Source of the DNA: Rehmannia glutinosa
Taxonomy: Eukaryota > Streptophyta > Magnoliopsida > Lamiales > Orobanchaceae
Assembly: GCA_016081115.2 (NCBI GenBank)
Contig: CM071931.1
Span: 14,330,284-14,394,283, forward strand
Reading direction: 5' to 3'
Length of the DNA stretch: 64,000 bases
Shown here piece after piece: positions 10,758-23,478 of this stretch (within the stretch, counting starts at the first letter, position 1; each line of letters starts with the position of its first letter). Both the position numbers and the translations under genes were made by a program. The notes under the pieces were generated by a model, which did no database searches, was not told the origin of the DNA, and worked only from the letters and a program-made list of their open reading frames with translations.

Positions 10758-12321
10758 TGTTAGGAATTTTATTGTTTAGATTTTGATGAATGCCATGTAA
10801 AACTTAGAATAGAAAGTTGGCTCCCCAATTTTTGTTGTATATTGTATTGTAATAATTAGAGTGGCCAAGCCGAGTTAAATCGCTACGCCCTAACATGCAA
10901 GAAGACAATCAAGACGGAAGGAAGACTCACGAGAGACAGTGAGTATGGCAAAGAAGAGTAGACGGAACTCTCTTGAAGAAGCGAGATGAGATGCGGTGAG
11001 TGGAGCATCGTCAAGTCAACTCAAGAAAAGCCAAGTCTCAAGTTGAAGTGACGGAAGAGTCATCCATGATTGGAAGTGACTCACTTAAGTCACCTGGGGA
11101 AAGCAAGGAAATGCGGTCAAGTCGAGATAATCGTAAAAGAACCGTTGCCGTAAATCAAGAGATTTACTTAAACAAGTAATATCTCCATACCACCTTTCTC
11201 GAGTGCTCGGTCGAAGCGTGCAAAAGGAATGAACCAATGGGAAGCACTACACCGTGTCAGAACTCTGAAAAGGTGAAAGAACAATTCATACGAGGAAACG
11301 GCAATTCCAAGAACTGCAACAAGACAAGCCAACGACTGCAAAGTGACTTTCAAAAATTAAGCCTATCTCTTCAACGGGCAAATTTTTGAAAGTTCACTAT
11401 AAAAGGCTGAGGAGTTTGTTTGAGAAAAAGGATGCATGAATGACACATACGTGAGATACACAAGCACATTAGAAAAACTGAAACAATCTCAATCCTCAAG
11501 CCTACATTACGAAGTACATCAATCCAACACTCACCTGTGAAGGAAAGAGAACTTCAATCAGTTGAAGAGGAAACTCTTGAAGAAAAGGGGTCTACTTTCC
11601 AGGAAGGATTGTAGAAAGGTTCAAGGTTGAACCAAGTCTTAAGCTTTTGGAGGGCTTCGTGATCAAATCCAAAGAGCTTGAGCAAGTGAGCTGTAGTAGC
11701 AAAGCGCAACTGCCCTGTGAAGAAAAAGCCGAGTCGTGCGAGAAGCCAAACTTAGTGAGTGATCAAGGCGTCTCGCATCGAGTCCCAAAGGATCAAGTCA
11801 TTACATTTGTGATCAAGACTTGTATTTGGATTACCACTCAGAACCGATCATTACTTAGTGGATTCCTCCGGGAGTTGGAGAAGAGAGGAGTAGAAGAATT
11901 ACCCCATCTTGAACCTCTATAAAAACTTTCTTGTGTCATTTACATTTCAAAGCATTTAAATTCTCGCACTTTTAATTGCTTATATCTCATTTGATAAATT
12001 TGCTATCCATTTGATAACTTATAAGTACTAAATCAAGCTCTAAAATCTTGCTTAATCAAACTTAAGGGTGTTAAGTCTTCCGCTGAAAATAAAACCACGA
12101 GTTGAGTTAAATTGTAGCCAAACGAATTGGTGAGTTACTCCATCAACAAATTTGAGTGCAGTTGAGAGATTAACTCTCTTGAGTGACTAATTCGATTGTC
12201 CATCAAGGACACATGTTGTGTAGAATTAACTCTGTAGATTTAAAAGGACTAAATCGAAAATTTGGTAAGGTTTATTCAACCCCCCTTCTAAACCTTACAC
12301 TTACACCCCTTGAGACCTACA
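10758..12321 (+). repeat. 5' LTR of copy B (1564 bp)
   Basis: It starts TGTTAGGAATTTTATTG and ends ...TTGAGACCTACA, giving TG...CA ends, immediately before a primer-binding site. It matches the LTRs of copy C at 23479-24988 and 35868-37442 in reverse. A TATA box lies at 11398-11405, so U3 is about 640 bp. An open stretch at 11647-11922 lies inside the LTR and is not considered a gene. The end region, around TTCAACCCCCCTTCTAAACC, is strongly conserved among copies. Confidence 0.9.
11398..11405 (+). promoter_or_regulatory. TATA box in 5' LTR of copy B
   Basis: TATAAAAG, followed by GCTGAGGAG, is conserved at the matching place in both LTRs of copy C (24364-24357 and 36804-36797, reverse). It would set the start of the genomic transcript about 30 bp downstream. 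Confidence 0.7.
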
Positions 12322-12323
12322 AG

Positions 12324-12335
12324 TGGTATCGGAGC
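12324..12335 (+). other. primer-binding site of copy B
   Basis: TGGTATCGGAGC lies 2 bp after the LTR end and resembles the usual copia site complementary to the initiator methionine tRNA 3' end, with one mismatch (G for A). It primes minus-strand synthesis. Confidence 0.8.
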
Positions 12336-12445
12336 GGTTGGTTCATTGAACCCTCCGCACCGGTTCTTGAACTAGATCTCCAAACTTTTCAAAGTCCGCT
12401 TTAGTACTTAAACTTTCAAAACTCTTTTTATTAAAAGTCGTTATC

Positions 12446-14600
12446 ATGGAAGCAAATTTGACACGCATCCCTATGTTCACTATTGAAGAATTTGGTGATT
12501 GGAAAATTCGTATGCGGGCTCATCTATCAAAGCATTACATGATGAGATGTGGATAGTAATAGAAGATGGGCCTCTACAAATATTAAAGGTGAACACGCAT
12601 TTTTCGAAGAGTTGCAAAATTGAAGGAGAAGAAGATCTTTGCTCCCGGACGGTCATGGTTGAAAAACCAAGAACGAGTGGACAAATGATGAGAAAAAGAT
12701 ACAACCTGGACAATGTAGCCAAGGACATTCTTTACAAAACCTTGGATAAAGCCATGTTCAACAAAGTCAAATCTTGCAAAACGGCTAAGGAAATGCAGGA
12801 CAAGTTGACTTTGATTTGTGAAGGTTGAGCAAATCAAAGAAAACAAATTATCGATGGTATCTGTACGAAGTTTGAAAATTTCAAAATGATCTCGGGAGAG
12901 AACCTGGATCAACTAGACGCTCGGTTTGAAATCACAAATGAGTGTCTACACTTGGAAAGGAATATACACGAGATGAAATGTGTATGAAGATCCTAAAAGT
13001 CTTCCAAATTTGAATGGGAAATGAAGGTCATGGCATCGAGACACTCCATGGACCTATCAAAGACATCCAATCATGAGTTATTCTCGGACCTCAAAGCCTA
13101 CGAGTTTGGTGAGAAGGAAAGACCGAGGAAGAGACAATTTGTACCCCAAAAAATTTGCTCTAATTGTCAAAGATGGAAAGAGAGCCGAGGTCAAAGAGGC
13201 AATTGACCCGGAAGAAATAGCCTACGATGGTTAAAAGATTTAACAAGTTCTTTAACAAGAACTACAAGAGAGGAAAGGGTGAATCTTCTAGAAGACACTC
13301 GGCTCCTCCAAATCAAGGGATGACAGGCCAACCAAGAGAACACATCATCAACAAGTTGAGTATCAAAGGGTGACAACTAAAGAGTAGAAAGAGTGATCAA
13401 AAATTTGAATATCTATGTTGGAATTGTAGACAACCAGGTCACTATGCCATTGATTGCTCATATCCACGTAGTCAACAAATGCAGGGAATGAAGAAGAAAG
13501 AAAGGTCTTGAGAGAAAGAAGACAAGAAAAAAAAAAAGGCAATGATGGTGCAGAGATCTTTGAGGCGGCCAAGTCAAGAGACACACGGTGATTGTAGAGA
13601 GCGGTGAAGGCGACTACTCAAGTGACTACGAAGAAGAAGCCTTGATCCGCTTAATGGCCAAAGAACAAGATCAAGAAGATGAGGTACAATCTAATTCAAC
13701 AAGCTCGACACTAGTGATATAGTGCGTGACACACACACTTCATCACCTCTCGATCTTTATGATTCATTAGGCAAAATGATGAAAGATTTTGAGCACATTA
13801 AATCCTCACACACACTATTGAATGAGGAAAACAGCCTACTTAAAAGTCAAAACTCAAAGCCGACTAAGGAGATTTGAGTACTCTAAGTCAAATAGTGTTG
13901 AAAATGAAAGTATAAAGGTGAAAATGCTAAATTAGTAGCGAGAAATTGCTTTGCTATAGAAAAGAGGGAGAATGACCTCAAAAATGTTATTGCCTCATTC
14001 ACTAAGGCATCTAAATCATTGGATGATCTTATTATGAGTCAAAGAGAATGTGGAGACAAGACAGCTTAGGATTTAATTCCTCTCGTGCCATGTCAAACCT
14101 CAAGAGTAATTTTGGAAAAAGGATCTTCAAGTCATGAAGAGTCCGAAAAATCCAAAACTCTAAATGTTGCACACACTTTCAATCAAAGCACAATACCAAG
14201 CAAACTAGCCTTGGTTACAAAGGGAAAGGAAAAAAACAGCCGAGTTGAGTGTCTTTGAAAGGACGATTGAGAAGAAATTCGGCCAAGTCCTCGGCAAACT
14301 CCAAACAGAAAATACTCTGTAAAGAAGAAAACAGAGCTACCAAAAATTCCAGAAAATCCATAAAAGAAATACATATGATGGGAATGGTAGAAAATATCCA
14401 AACCAAGCTGATTGGAACAATGTGAACTATCAAAGATAGACTTATGGAATATAAGCACAGATGGCAAAGGCCAGAACTCAAGAAAGGCCATTCCAAAAGC
14501 ACAAGAGCTTTCATCAAGACACATATGCACCTAGGCACTACACTCAAAAACACCACAATTACCAAGGAAGGCAATTGCTAAAACACATATGCAGGCATAC
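12446..14600 (+). pseudogene. gag of copy B, frame-broken
   Basis: ATG at 12446 begins MEANLTRIPMFTIEEFGDWK, the usual start of a UBN2-type copia gag, 111 bp after the primer-binding site. A stop appears near 12555 and the gag continues in the next frame (HDEMWIVIEDGPLQILKV; LDNVAKDILYKTLDKAMFNK). The zinc knuckle CWNCRQPGHYAIDC at about 13415-13460 keeps the full Cys-X2-Cys-X4-His-X4-Cys pattern, unlike copy A. A Glu/Lys-rich coiled coil follows at 13780-14080. The part 14110-14600 is a Lys/Gly-rich linker. At least five frame changes are visible. Confidence 0.78.
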
Positions 14601-15130
14601 TGACAAAAGAGACAATTTTGTATGAACCTAAAATCCCCAAGCAATTTGCGGGATTAATTATGATTATGGCAGCGATAGATGGCAACCCCTTAGAGTCAAA
14701 TCATTTGGCTATAGGTTGGTTGGATCATCTTACAATTCTAACCCCTCGGGACCCGGACAAGTATGGGTACCTAAAACTTAATTTCCTTGATTGCGGGTTC
14801 AAGGCAGTGAGTGCCAAGGAACCTGGTACATGGATAGTGGTACATTCGACATATGACGAGGAAACAAGAGAAATCTGTCAAAATTCAAGGAAGTCAAAGG
14901 AGCCAAAGTCATATTTGGAGGAAATGAAGCTCCTGGTGAAATAAGAGGCATTGGATCCATCAAGAGGAATGGATTAGAAATCACAGATGTTGCATATGTT
15001 GAAGGACTCAACTTCAACTTATCGTATCATCGGCTCTGTGACAAGGGCTACAATGTTGGATTCAACATGGGTATATGCCAAATCAAGGATATTGAATCAA
15101 ATGAAGTGGTCTTTGCAAGGAAGTAGACGA
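14601..15130 (+). pseudogene. protease region of copy B
   Basis: Pieces match the protease of copy A: GTWIV at 14823-14840 where the catalytic Asp-Ser-Gly segment should be, then a Phe-Gly-Gly-Asn-Glu-Ala stretch near 14915, then VEGL near 15000. The catalytic Asp-Ser-Gly is visible only in another frame. No functional protease can be read. Confidence 0.65.
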
Positions 15131-16500
15131 GAAGAATATGTATGTAGTGGATTGGTCAACCGCAACACCAAAGACACATCTACTAGCAAAAAAAGAGTGA
15201 ATCAAGTTAGTGTGGCACAAAAAGCTGAGTCACCGAATTTCAAAACAATTAACAAGTGGCAAGAAGTCATCTTGTAGAAGGACTTCCAGGACTCGAGTAT
15301 ACAAGAAGGAGAGTATATGTGATGCATGTCGGAAGGAAAACAAATCAAGTCGTCGTTCAAAGAAAAGACATGCCCATCCTCAACAAGAATATTGCATACG
15401 CTTCATATGGATCTATTTGGCCCAGTGGAACCGGCAAAGATAAGTGGAAAGAAATACACCTTGGTGGTAGTAGATGACTACTCAAGATATACATGGACAA
15501 TATTCATGTGCAAGAAGAAAGAAACTCTACAAAAGCTACCACACGGTGATGAAGAGGATTCAAAATGAGAAGAGTCAAACCATTATCAAAATAAGATCGG
15601 ATAGAGGAACCGAGTTTGTCAATGGAATAATAACTCGATCTTGTATTGAGAATGGTATTAGTCATGAACTATCACCGCAAGAACTCCACAATGAGAATGG
15701 AGTTGCGAGAAAGAAGAGAACAGAACCCTCAAAGAAGCGGAAGGACCATGTTAGGTGACGGGGTTACCAAAAAGATTTTGGTGAAGCAATCAACACAAAC
15801 TTGCTACACTCAAAACAGATGTATGATAAATAGAGCGGTGACAAAAACTCCCTATGAGATATGGTGGAAGAAAACCAAGTGTTGCATATTTGAGAATATT
15901 TGGATGTAAATGCTTCATCCACAACAATGGCAAAGACAACCTAAAGGCTTTTGATGCTAAAGTGATGAAGGTGTCTTCTTAGGATACTTTTGAAAGCAAA
16001 GCCTGAGAATACTCAACAAAAGAACTATGGTTACAAAAGAATCCATTCATGTAGTATTCGATGAGCCAAATGTAAATGGAGAAGACATTGAAGAGTCAAA
16101 CGATAAGCTGAATCATCCAACCATACGAGAAGAGTCCCTATCTTTGAAGTGAAGTGGAATTATCAATTCGAGGAAGAAGATGAGATAGTGAATCTCAAAA
16201 AGCGGTGGAAAATTTGCAACTAAGTGATTACGAGAGCGACAACAAAGAACACAACCACGGTGCAAGTCGATTGAATCGCTAACTTACTCCAACTTTGACG
16301 TAATATGGCCGAGAGACCATCCACGAACTTGTCATTGGAGATATAAGAGAAGGTGTCAAAACAAGATCGAGAACTCAACAAGAAGCTATGTTCACATGCT
16401 TCATCTCGCAAATAGAGCCAAAAGATGTGTCACAAGCATTGGACGACACACATTGGATTCAAGCTATGCAAGAAGAAGAGTGAATCAATTTGAGAGAAAT
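15131..16500 (+). pseudogene. integrase of copy B and integrase-RT connector
   Basis: The pre-integrase part reads VWHKKL (about 15207) and CDACR in neighbouring frames. The core shows TLVVVDDYSRYTW (about 15458-15495), IIKIRSDRGTEFVNGIITRS (about 15580-15640) and ENGVARKK (about 15690). These cover the D,D,E positions of the retroviral integrase fold. Frame changes fall near 15260, 15540 and 15690. The linker to 16500 carries a conserved NISESIH-type block in minor frames and no intact ORF. Confidence 0.72.
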
Positions 16501-17200
16501 AAAGTATGGGAATTAGTGCAAAGACCACACATCAAAATGTTATTGGAACCAAATGGGTATTGAGAAATAAGATGAACGAGGAAGGCTCTGTGGTAAGAAA
16601 CAAAGCAAGACTAGTAGCCAAAGGATATTGCCAAGAAGAAGGGATAGATTTTGATGAAACATTTGCCCCCTGTAGCAAGATTGGAAGCTATAAGAATGCT
16701 TCTTGCCTATACGACTCACAAGAATTTCATTGTATATCGGATGGATGTAAAAGTGCATTCCTAAACGGTCTATTGGAAGAAGAAGTATATGTTGAACAAC
16801 CTCCAGGATTTGAGCGAGAAGACTCTTGGAGACAAGGTATACAAACTCAAGAAAGCCCTGTATGGATTGAAACAGGCACCCGAGCATGGTATGATACCTG
16901 TCACAATTCCTGGCGAAACGGATTCACAAAAGGAAAAGTAGACGAGAACACTTTTGAATTCAAGACAAAGAAGAGTATCTTGCTTGTTCAAATATATGTG
17001 GATGACATCATTTTTGGATCCACTAACAAAGAGTTGTGTGAAAAATTCTCAAACCTCATGCAAAGCAAATTTGAAATGAGCATGATGGGAGAGTGACATT
17101 CTTCCTTGGACTTCAAGTGAAAGCAAGTGAAGGATGGAACCTTCATAAGTCAAACAAAATATACCAGAGATTTAATGAAGAAGTTTGGTATGGAAGAGAA
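16501..17200 (+). pseudogene. reverse transcriptase of copy B
   Basis: This is the longest readable RT of the three Sirevirus-like copies: 196 codons from 16506 to 17096. It includes RNKARLVAKGYCQEEGIDFD, KSAFLNGLLEEEVYVEQPPG, KSILLVQIYVDDIIFGSTNK (YVDD catalytic motif near 16993-17005) and LMQSKFEMSMMGE. The internal part around 16665-16735 and 16830-16930 is shifted (TFAPCSKIGSYK instead of the form seen in copy A), which shows compensating insertions and deletions. The enzyme is therefore damaged despite the open frame. Confidence 0.82.
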
Positions 17201-17950
17201 GTCTTGATAAAAATACCAATGAACACATCGATTAAAATGGACATGGATGCGGAAGGCAAGCTGTAGATCAAACAAGATCTGAGCACTTATTGGATCATTG
17301 CTCTATCTCACGGCAAAGCGAGGCGCCGACATCACCTTTCTTTGTAGGTGTATGTGCAAGATTTCAATCTGCTCCAAAAAGAGAGCCATATGAGCAGCTA
17401 AAGAATCTTGAGATACTTGAAAGGAAGCCAAGAAGTAGGCCTATGGTATCCAAAGGAAGGTGGATTCAGACTAATTGGCTATTGATTGACTATCTTTGGA
17501 TGCAGAGTGGACGGGGAAGAGCACTTCAGGCACCTGTCAAATGCTAGGAAACAGACTAATTTCCTGGTTTAGCAAGAAGCAAAACTCAATAGCCACCTCT
17601 ACTGGTGAGGAGAATACATAGCTGCGGGCATTTGTTGTGCCCAAGTCCTATGGATGAGACAAAGAACAGAGACTATGAAATTGAAGAAAAGAAATTCCTA
17701 TCATGTGTGATAACACAAGTGCCATTGCAATCACTCAAAATCTGTGTTGCACTCAAGAACAAAACATATAGATGTCGATATCATTTCATAAGAGATCATG
17801 TTGAAAGAAGGACATTATCTTGGAATATATCTCAAGCGATAAACAACTAGCGACATCTTCACAAAACCATTATGTGAGTCAAGATTTGAAGAACTCAAGC
17901 ATGAGTTGGGGTTAATTGGTGGTGACACTCGACGAATCAAAGAAGAGAAT
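17201..17950 (+). pseudogene. RT thumb and RNase H of copy B
   Basis: The same RNase H DNA as copy A is present (for example around 17640 and 17700-17860), but reading frames are lost at 17670, 17740 and 17850. A short Cys-Val-Ile-Thr-Gln stretch marks the region that reads CDNTSAIAITQ in copies A and C. The end lies near 17920 where the RNase H tail should stop. Confidence 0.72.
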
Positions 17951-18341
17951 TAGAAGAAAAGAAGTGAAAAAGATTTGAAAACAAAAATCATTTCAAGAAA
18001 TGTTTATGTCGGAAAAGACTGACTACATCAAGTCGGTGATAGCTGAGTCACTAAGAGAAGCTGCGAGGAGTAGAGTTAAATCGGCTAAGAGATAATTTGA
18101 ATAACTTATGAGCAAAGTGACAAAAACGATGATCGTTTTGACTTAGCGGGAATGTTTTAAGGAACACGTCAAAGATAATGATGATGTGTACGGACATAAA
18201 AGTCGCACACTAAGCTTATGATTGGATATAAATCTTTGCCGCATTAAATACGAGACGTGAAATGCTCAATAGGCGTCGCGAAATCCAAGCCGTTGATTTC
18301 GATCACAATTCAAAACCGTCTGCACGTCCTTTCATAAACCA
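17951..18341 (+). other. spacer between pol and the extra gene region, copy B
   Basis: About 390 bp with no supported ORF. It is collinear with the spacers of copies A and C. Confidence 0.55.
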
Positions 18342-18485
18342 TATTTAAACCATTTTCGCCCGTTTCTCTCTCACACTTCTAAAAGCTGTTCATATCTTTC
18401 TCTCAAAAGGCAAAGGCAAATACTCTCGAAACCCTATCAACCTTCAAATCAATTTTCGAGATTTTTCTTGATATGATCCTGAGAA
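18342..18485 (+). promoter_or_regulatory. TATA-like motif and CT-rich leader, copy B
   Basis: TATTTAAA at 18342-18349, then CGTTTCTCTCTCACACTTC, then ATG at 18486, with the same spacing as copies A and C. A promoter role is inferred. Confidence 0.45.
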
Positions 18486-21400
18486 ATGGCACCAACTTAT
18501 GACTTTACCAAGCTAGGAAAGCAAATCCACACCGGTTCGACGGTGGATTTCGATGGAATGGTGAAGCGGGGTCCGACGACACCCTGGTGAAGAAAATCGC
18601 CGAGAAGTTGGAAAGCGCGGGCTAAAACCGTTTCTAACTTTGGAATATCCAATGACCTATGTGGAGGAGGTCGCACAATTCTCGTGAATCTTTGAGATTC
18701 ACGACGATGGAATCAAGTCATGCATTCACGGGAAGCGGTGACTATCACCGCGAGGATTTGGTGAATATTGCTCTCTACCGTGAAGGAGCAAGCGAGATTA
18801 AGGAAGCTGATGTCAACTTGGCCGATGCATGGAAAGAAATAGCCAAGTCCGACCTTGCTTTGATAAAATTATATACACAAAGACAAACAAGAGATCGATG
18901 AAGGAGGATTATCACAAATTGTTGGACATAGTTGCCAAATGTATCGACATCAAATTTGGCGGCTTTGACCAACTATCAAAGGCAAAGCTGATTGTGATGG
19001 GCTGCAATCATGGAAAAAAGAAGATAAAGGCGAGTTTATCTCACAGATTTCTGCGAGCGTGGGAACAAGTCCTTCAAACAAGATGGCACATTTGGAGGAT
19101 CTCGGGATATGGCACGGTGATTGGCCGGCTATTGGAGGTGAAAGGAGTCCTCTTAGACATGGGAAGGCCTTCCATGTTAACAAGAGGATGTTGAGCTAAC
19201 CTCTGGTGCTCGAAGCGAGCTTATGCCAAGAGAGGCGACACCGGTGAGGGGAATCGGTGACCCAAGATCACTGGTGCCTCCTCTCCGGCCGAGAAGAAGA
19301 TCGCGCCTGCTGAGCAAAGAAAACAAACATGCTCCGCCCTGCAAGAAGAGTCACCGCCCCAGCCGTGTCACCGCCCCCTGCGGCGATCGAGAAGGACTCA
19401 CAAATACCTTCTCCGATCGTCAAAAGGAGGAGAAGCGACAAGCCAAGACGGCCGGCTCCTCGTAAAGAAACAAACAGCCGGCCGGCCCCGCCGCCCAAGA
19501 CTCGAGGACACCGCCTCGAACCAGAAATTCCCCTGGTACAAACCAGGAGACGAAGAAGACTCGTCAAGCGGTCGAACAGGAGAAACCGGTGAGTCGGGTT
19601 ACTCGGCTAGCACAAATACAGGAGACTACCTGGAGAAGTAGAGTCTCGGATGTAATTGATGAAACGCCCAAGTCTCTTTGAAGCGTCGCCAGAGCAACCC
19701 AAGACACTTGTTGTAGCTCACACAGTGAAGCACAAGAAGAACCGACCCAAGCGGATAGTGATGTAATGGTTCTATCTCCACCTTACCCGGACATCCAAAA
19801 TCGCCTGCGTGAGTGGAGACAATGGAAGCGAGCAAGTCAAGAGGAACAGTTCCAACGGCTTTGAGTTCATAGAAGAAGAAGAGGAAGCTGCTAAATTTCC
19901 TTGGACTAACTTTGTGCTCCCAACACTTGATGAGGACAACTGTTGTTTAGACATCCTGCAAATCTACAAGACGAAGGGGAGGAGAGAGCAAAGCAAAGTG
20001 AAGAAGCGAAGCACGTGAGAAGGCAAGCATCGGCCCTATCTCGCACCCAGAAACACACACATCCTCTTCTTGATGTCTTCTCCGAAAGTGAAGAGGAACC
20101 AGGAGAATTCCGCCACGGAAGAGTTACAAATGCACGGCAAGCATTGCACGAATCAAGAATCCTTCACGAGCAAAGATCGATGGAGGGACAGGAGAGTCCT
20201 CGAACACGGAAATCGATCAATGGGAGTGGTTGAGCAAATAGCCACCGATGTTCTTGCTACCACTTGACTCACTCGGAAGAAGCGATAAAGGCTGGCGATG
20301 AAACCGGGCTAGTGGGGACCCGGTCGAGCCAACCCCTATTGAAGGTGTGTTACCACCTTTGCGGTGAACCATCAATTGAAACAGCCGGGAGTTTGAGACG
20401 AGTGACCCCACTCCAAGTCACTCGGTTGGTGCGCCAGAGGGGAAACTCCCTCCGGCTGCGGCAAGGTCGGAGGATCTGCGAGATGACTCCACAAAGAAGC
20501 AAGGGCGAAGAAGAAAAATTACAATCACAAGAAAAACGACAAGTTGCCATCAACGAAGCTCGGCGATTGAGACTGCCTCAGAGGTGCCAACGAAGGCTAA
20601 TAATGACGCTGGCGATGCGGTCGAGGCACGAGGAAGGAACAGCCACAGGAGTTAACACACTGGCGATGAAAGTGCAATCCATGGGGTTGAGACTCCAATG
20701 GATGCCATGTAGAAGACCCTAAGACAGTGACACCTTTGTCAAAAGGGAGGAACAAGGCCTCGCGGCCGAAAGAGAGCTGGCCGGAGGAAATGAAGGCCAC
20801 GGGAGGTTGAGACTTCGGGGGTAAAGAGGTGAAGTAGAGAACATCCCTCCGCAATCATCGACCCATCGTCGAGAGGAGATCGCGCACTTCATGATTCCCA
20901 GGACAACCACGATGTCACTTTTCTCGGGATCGGAAGGCGAAGAAGAAGTGAGTCAACCCCCATGACAAATCCAAAAGACTCAGTGCGGATATTCCAGGCA
21001 CGAGCAAGTCGATCCCAAGACTACTCGTCAAACTTTTAACTTTGATGATGAGCCACCACTAGAAATCTCATCATCGTCCGATGACGCTAGCGATAAGGCC
21101 GAGGACAAGTCTCATCTTGAAATGGAAAAAAATTTGAGACCAACGAAGATGTTAAGGCAGTGAGGCTCGCAAGCGGGTCTCTTCACAACCAAACCGGTGA
21201 ACCAGAAACCACCGCTCGGCTCCTCAAGCTACGGCGAGGATCGATTCCCAAAAAAACTTCACGCGCACCGCTCATCATCGAGCAGATCCCGGTCGGCGGT
21301 GATGAATCTTTTGTGGAATCTTTCCCTTTCTCCTTTGGAGATACGAACTCCACGAAGAGTCGAAAATGAACAAGCACGCTATCACAAACCACCTCCTGTT

Positions 21401-23010
21401 CTTCCAATGAGACACAATTGTTCGGTGATTATGACCGATCTTTGTATGGCCATCACCGCAATGAAGAAATTTGAAGTTCGAGAAGTGTTCAAGGCACTCT
21501 TTCTTTGAAGTTGAAAGGATGGAGAGGCATCGGCCTCTCTGGACATGCGATTGGACAACAGAGATGCCACCCTTTACGGTGACTTAAGAGGCATAACAGT
21601 TCGAATAAGGAATGGTGGCAACGGCTGACAAACAATGCGTGTTGAGCAGGTGAGATACTTGGACAATTGTTCAACAAGTCGGGTGGGAGAGTGAAAATCC
21701 GATGCGAAAACAAAGTCGAGGAACACATTGAGCATATGCATGAAGCTCACACGCCGAGATCAAGGCTGCTGCGTGAGCAAAATGCAAATGATATCGGCGT
21801 TTGGAAGAACACATGACAAGAAAATTGTGTTCTCATGGTGAGATGAAGCGATCTCGTGAGAATCCAACGCTACTCGCTCGAATTCCGTGTTGCATACAAC
21901 GCAGCCGACTTGAAGCGAGAATTCAACCATCGAAGACTCGACTTCATGCTTGCAAAGATGTTCCTGGGGTTCCTCTATCCTTTGATGATGCCAAAAAGGG
22001 GGAAGAGGAATACCTTAAAGCGACAAAATCTGAAGCCGAAAAGAAAGGAAGCGGTGAGAAGGGAAAATCGGTGAAGAAGTCTTAAAACAGAAGAAAGGAA
22101 AACTTGTTGAGGGGAAGGATCGGTGAGATGTAACATTGATGATTGCACAAACTCCCCAACAAGGTCACATCACGGTGACATTATAAGCGGCAAACTCCCG
22201 TGACTCTGCCACTCCAACACTCTGTTGTATCTATGGCCGAGAAGAGAAAAGCAATTGAAGCGGGGATGAAGGAAGTGGAAGGAAGAATGGATGCCAGGGT
22301 GATGAACATATTGAAGAACATGGAGGCATTCCGGTTGACAGAGACACGTATGCCATTTGAGATGTTGGGACGAGCAAGATCGGTTGCGAATTCAAAACGC
22401 TCGAATCGAAGGATATTTTTCAAATATGTCCATGGCTCAAGCTTGGGACTTATCTTGGGAAAAGGGTCTCACATTATGTGAAGAAGGCGAGGACAATGAG
22501 ACTCCAAGCGATCCTCTCTTGGTCACTCTGCTAGTCAATCAGTTTGGGAAGAAGAAGACCCGATCTGATATCGCCCTTGAGGTAGAGGAAGAAGCGGCGG
22601 TGGAGGAAGAAGCTTGAGACCTAGGCCTCGCCCAAGAATATTGAATACGTAGATCCGGGAAAGAAAGGAGGGATCTCTTGAGGTGAAATGGGCTTGACCA
22701 AGTGGCGAATTTGCGAGTGGCTAAAACTACGCTTTTGAGTATGTAAAGAGAATAGAAGAAGAAAACAAAAGACAAACTCGGCTATGGCGGGAGAGACGAG
22801 GAAAGAACAAGGAAAGATGAAGGTTTGCCGAGGAAGGCATATGAGAAGAAAAAAAAGAAAGGCGGTGTGACGAGAAAAAAGATGAGAAGAGAAGAAGATC
22901 TTTGATCAAGATGAAAGAAGGAGGCAATGAAGGAGATGAAGTGTTCTTTGTCAACCCTTCGTGTATTTTATCATGTAAATACATACAATGTAAGTCTTAC
23001 GTAATAAAGC
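18486..23010 (+). pseudogene. extra (env-like position) gene region of copy B
   Basis: It begins MAPTYDFTKLGKQIHTGSTV and is collinear with copy A. Recognisable parts are EIKEADVNLADAWKEIAKSD (about 18795-18855), LLDIVAKCIDIKFGGFDQLS (about 18920-18978), a Pro/Lys/Arg-rich part with PSPIVKRRRSDKPRRPAPR (19400-19455, resembling a nuclear localisation signal), an acidic EFIEEEEEAAKFPW stretch (about 19865-19905) and the coiled-coil KRKAIEAGMKEVEGRMDARV (about 22240-22300). The end is a Lys-rich helix and GDEVFFVNPSC near 22940-22970. The nuclear-type basic patch argues against an envelope protein. The frame is broken many times; the function is unknown. Confidence 0.55.
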
Positions 23011-23183
23011 TATAAATTCTTTATTTTCAAGATTATAGACAAAATGTGCTACGATACACCTTGTGATTGTGTAAAAGAACAGGAATGATATGATCTATTC
23101 TATGCATACATTCTATGTCACTACACTATCCGTATGTATCTTTGATGTTTGCATTTTTGAATGAATTAAGTTTTGGCATCATC

Positions 23184-23196
23184 AAAAGGGGGAAAT
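23184..23196 (+). other. polypurine tract of copy B
   Basis: AAAAGGGGGAAAT sits immediately before TGTTAGG at 23197. Confidence 0.85.
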
Positions 23197-23478
23197 TGTT
23201 AGGAATTTTATTGTTTAGATTTTGATGAATGCCATGTAAAACTTAGAATAGAAAGTTGGCTCCCCAATTTTGATGTATATTGTATTGTAATAATTAGAGA
23301 GCTGGCCAAGTGAGTTAAGTCGGCCTACGCCCTAACATGCAAGAAGACAATCAAGGCGGAAGGAAGACTCTGTGAGAGACAGTGAGTATGGCAAAGAAGA
23401 GTAGACGGGAACTCTATGAAGAAGCGGTGAGATGCGGTGAGTGGAGCATCGGTCAAGTCAACTCAAGAAAAGCCAAGT
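23197..23478 (+). repeat. 3' LTR of copy B, only the first 282 bp
   Basis: It is collinear with 10758-11035 of the 5' LTR (ending AAGCCAAGT) and then cut exactly where the terminal TGTAGGTCCC of copy C begins. TATA box, R and U5 are missing, so the copy lacks its own polyadenylation region. Confidence 0.85.

Larger units (their letters stand above)
10758..23478 (+). mobile_element. Sirevirus-like Ty1/copia element, copy B
   Basis: This copy has a complete 5' LTR (10758-12321), primer-binding site, gag, protease, integrase, RT, RNase H, the extra gene region, polypurine tract and the first 282 bp of the 3' LTR. Order and sequence match copies A and C. The coding parts are broken by many small insertions and deletions. 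Its 3' LTR ends abruptly against the LTR terminus of the inverted copy C, so the element has no complete 3' LTR for transcript termination. Confidence 0.85.

Noticed and set aside
11647..11922. 91-codon ORF inside the LTR of copy B
   Set aside because: It lies in R/U5 of the LTR and is not conserved as an open frame in the LTRs of copy C.
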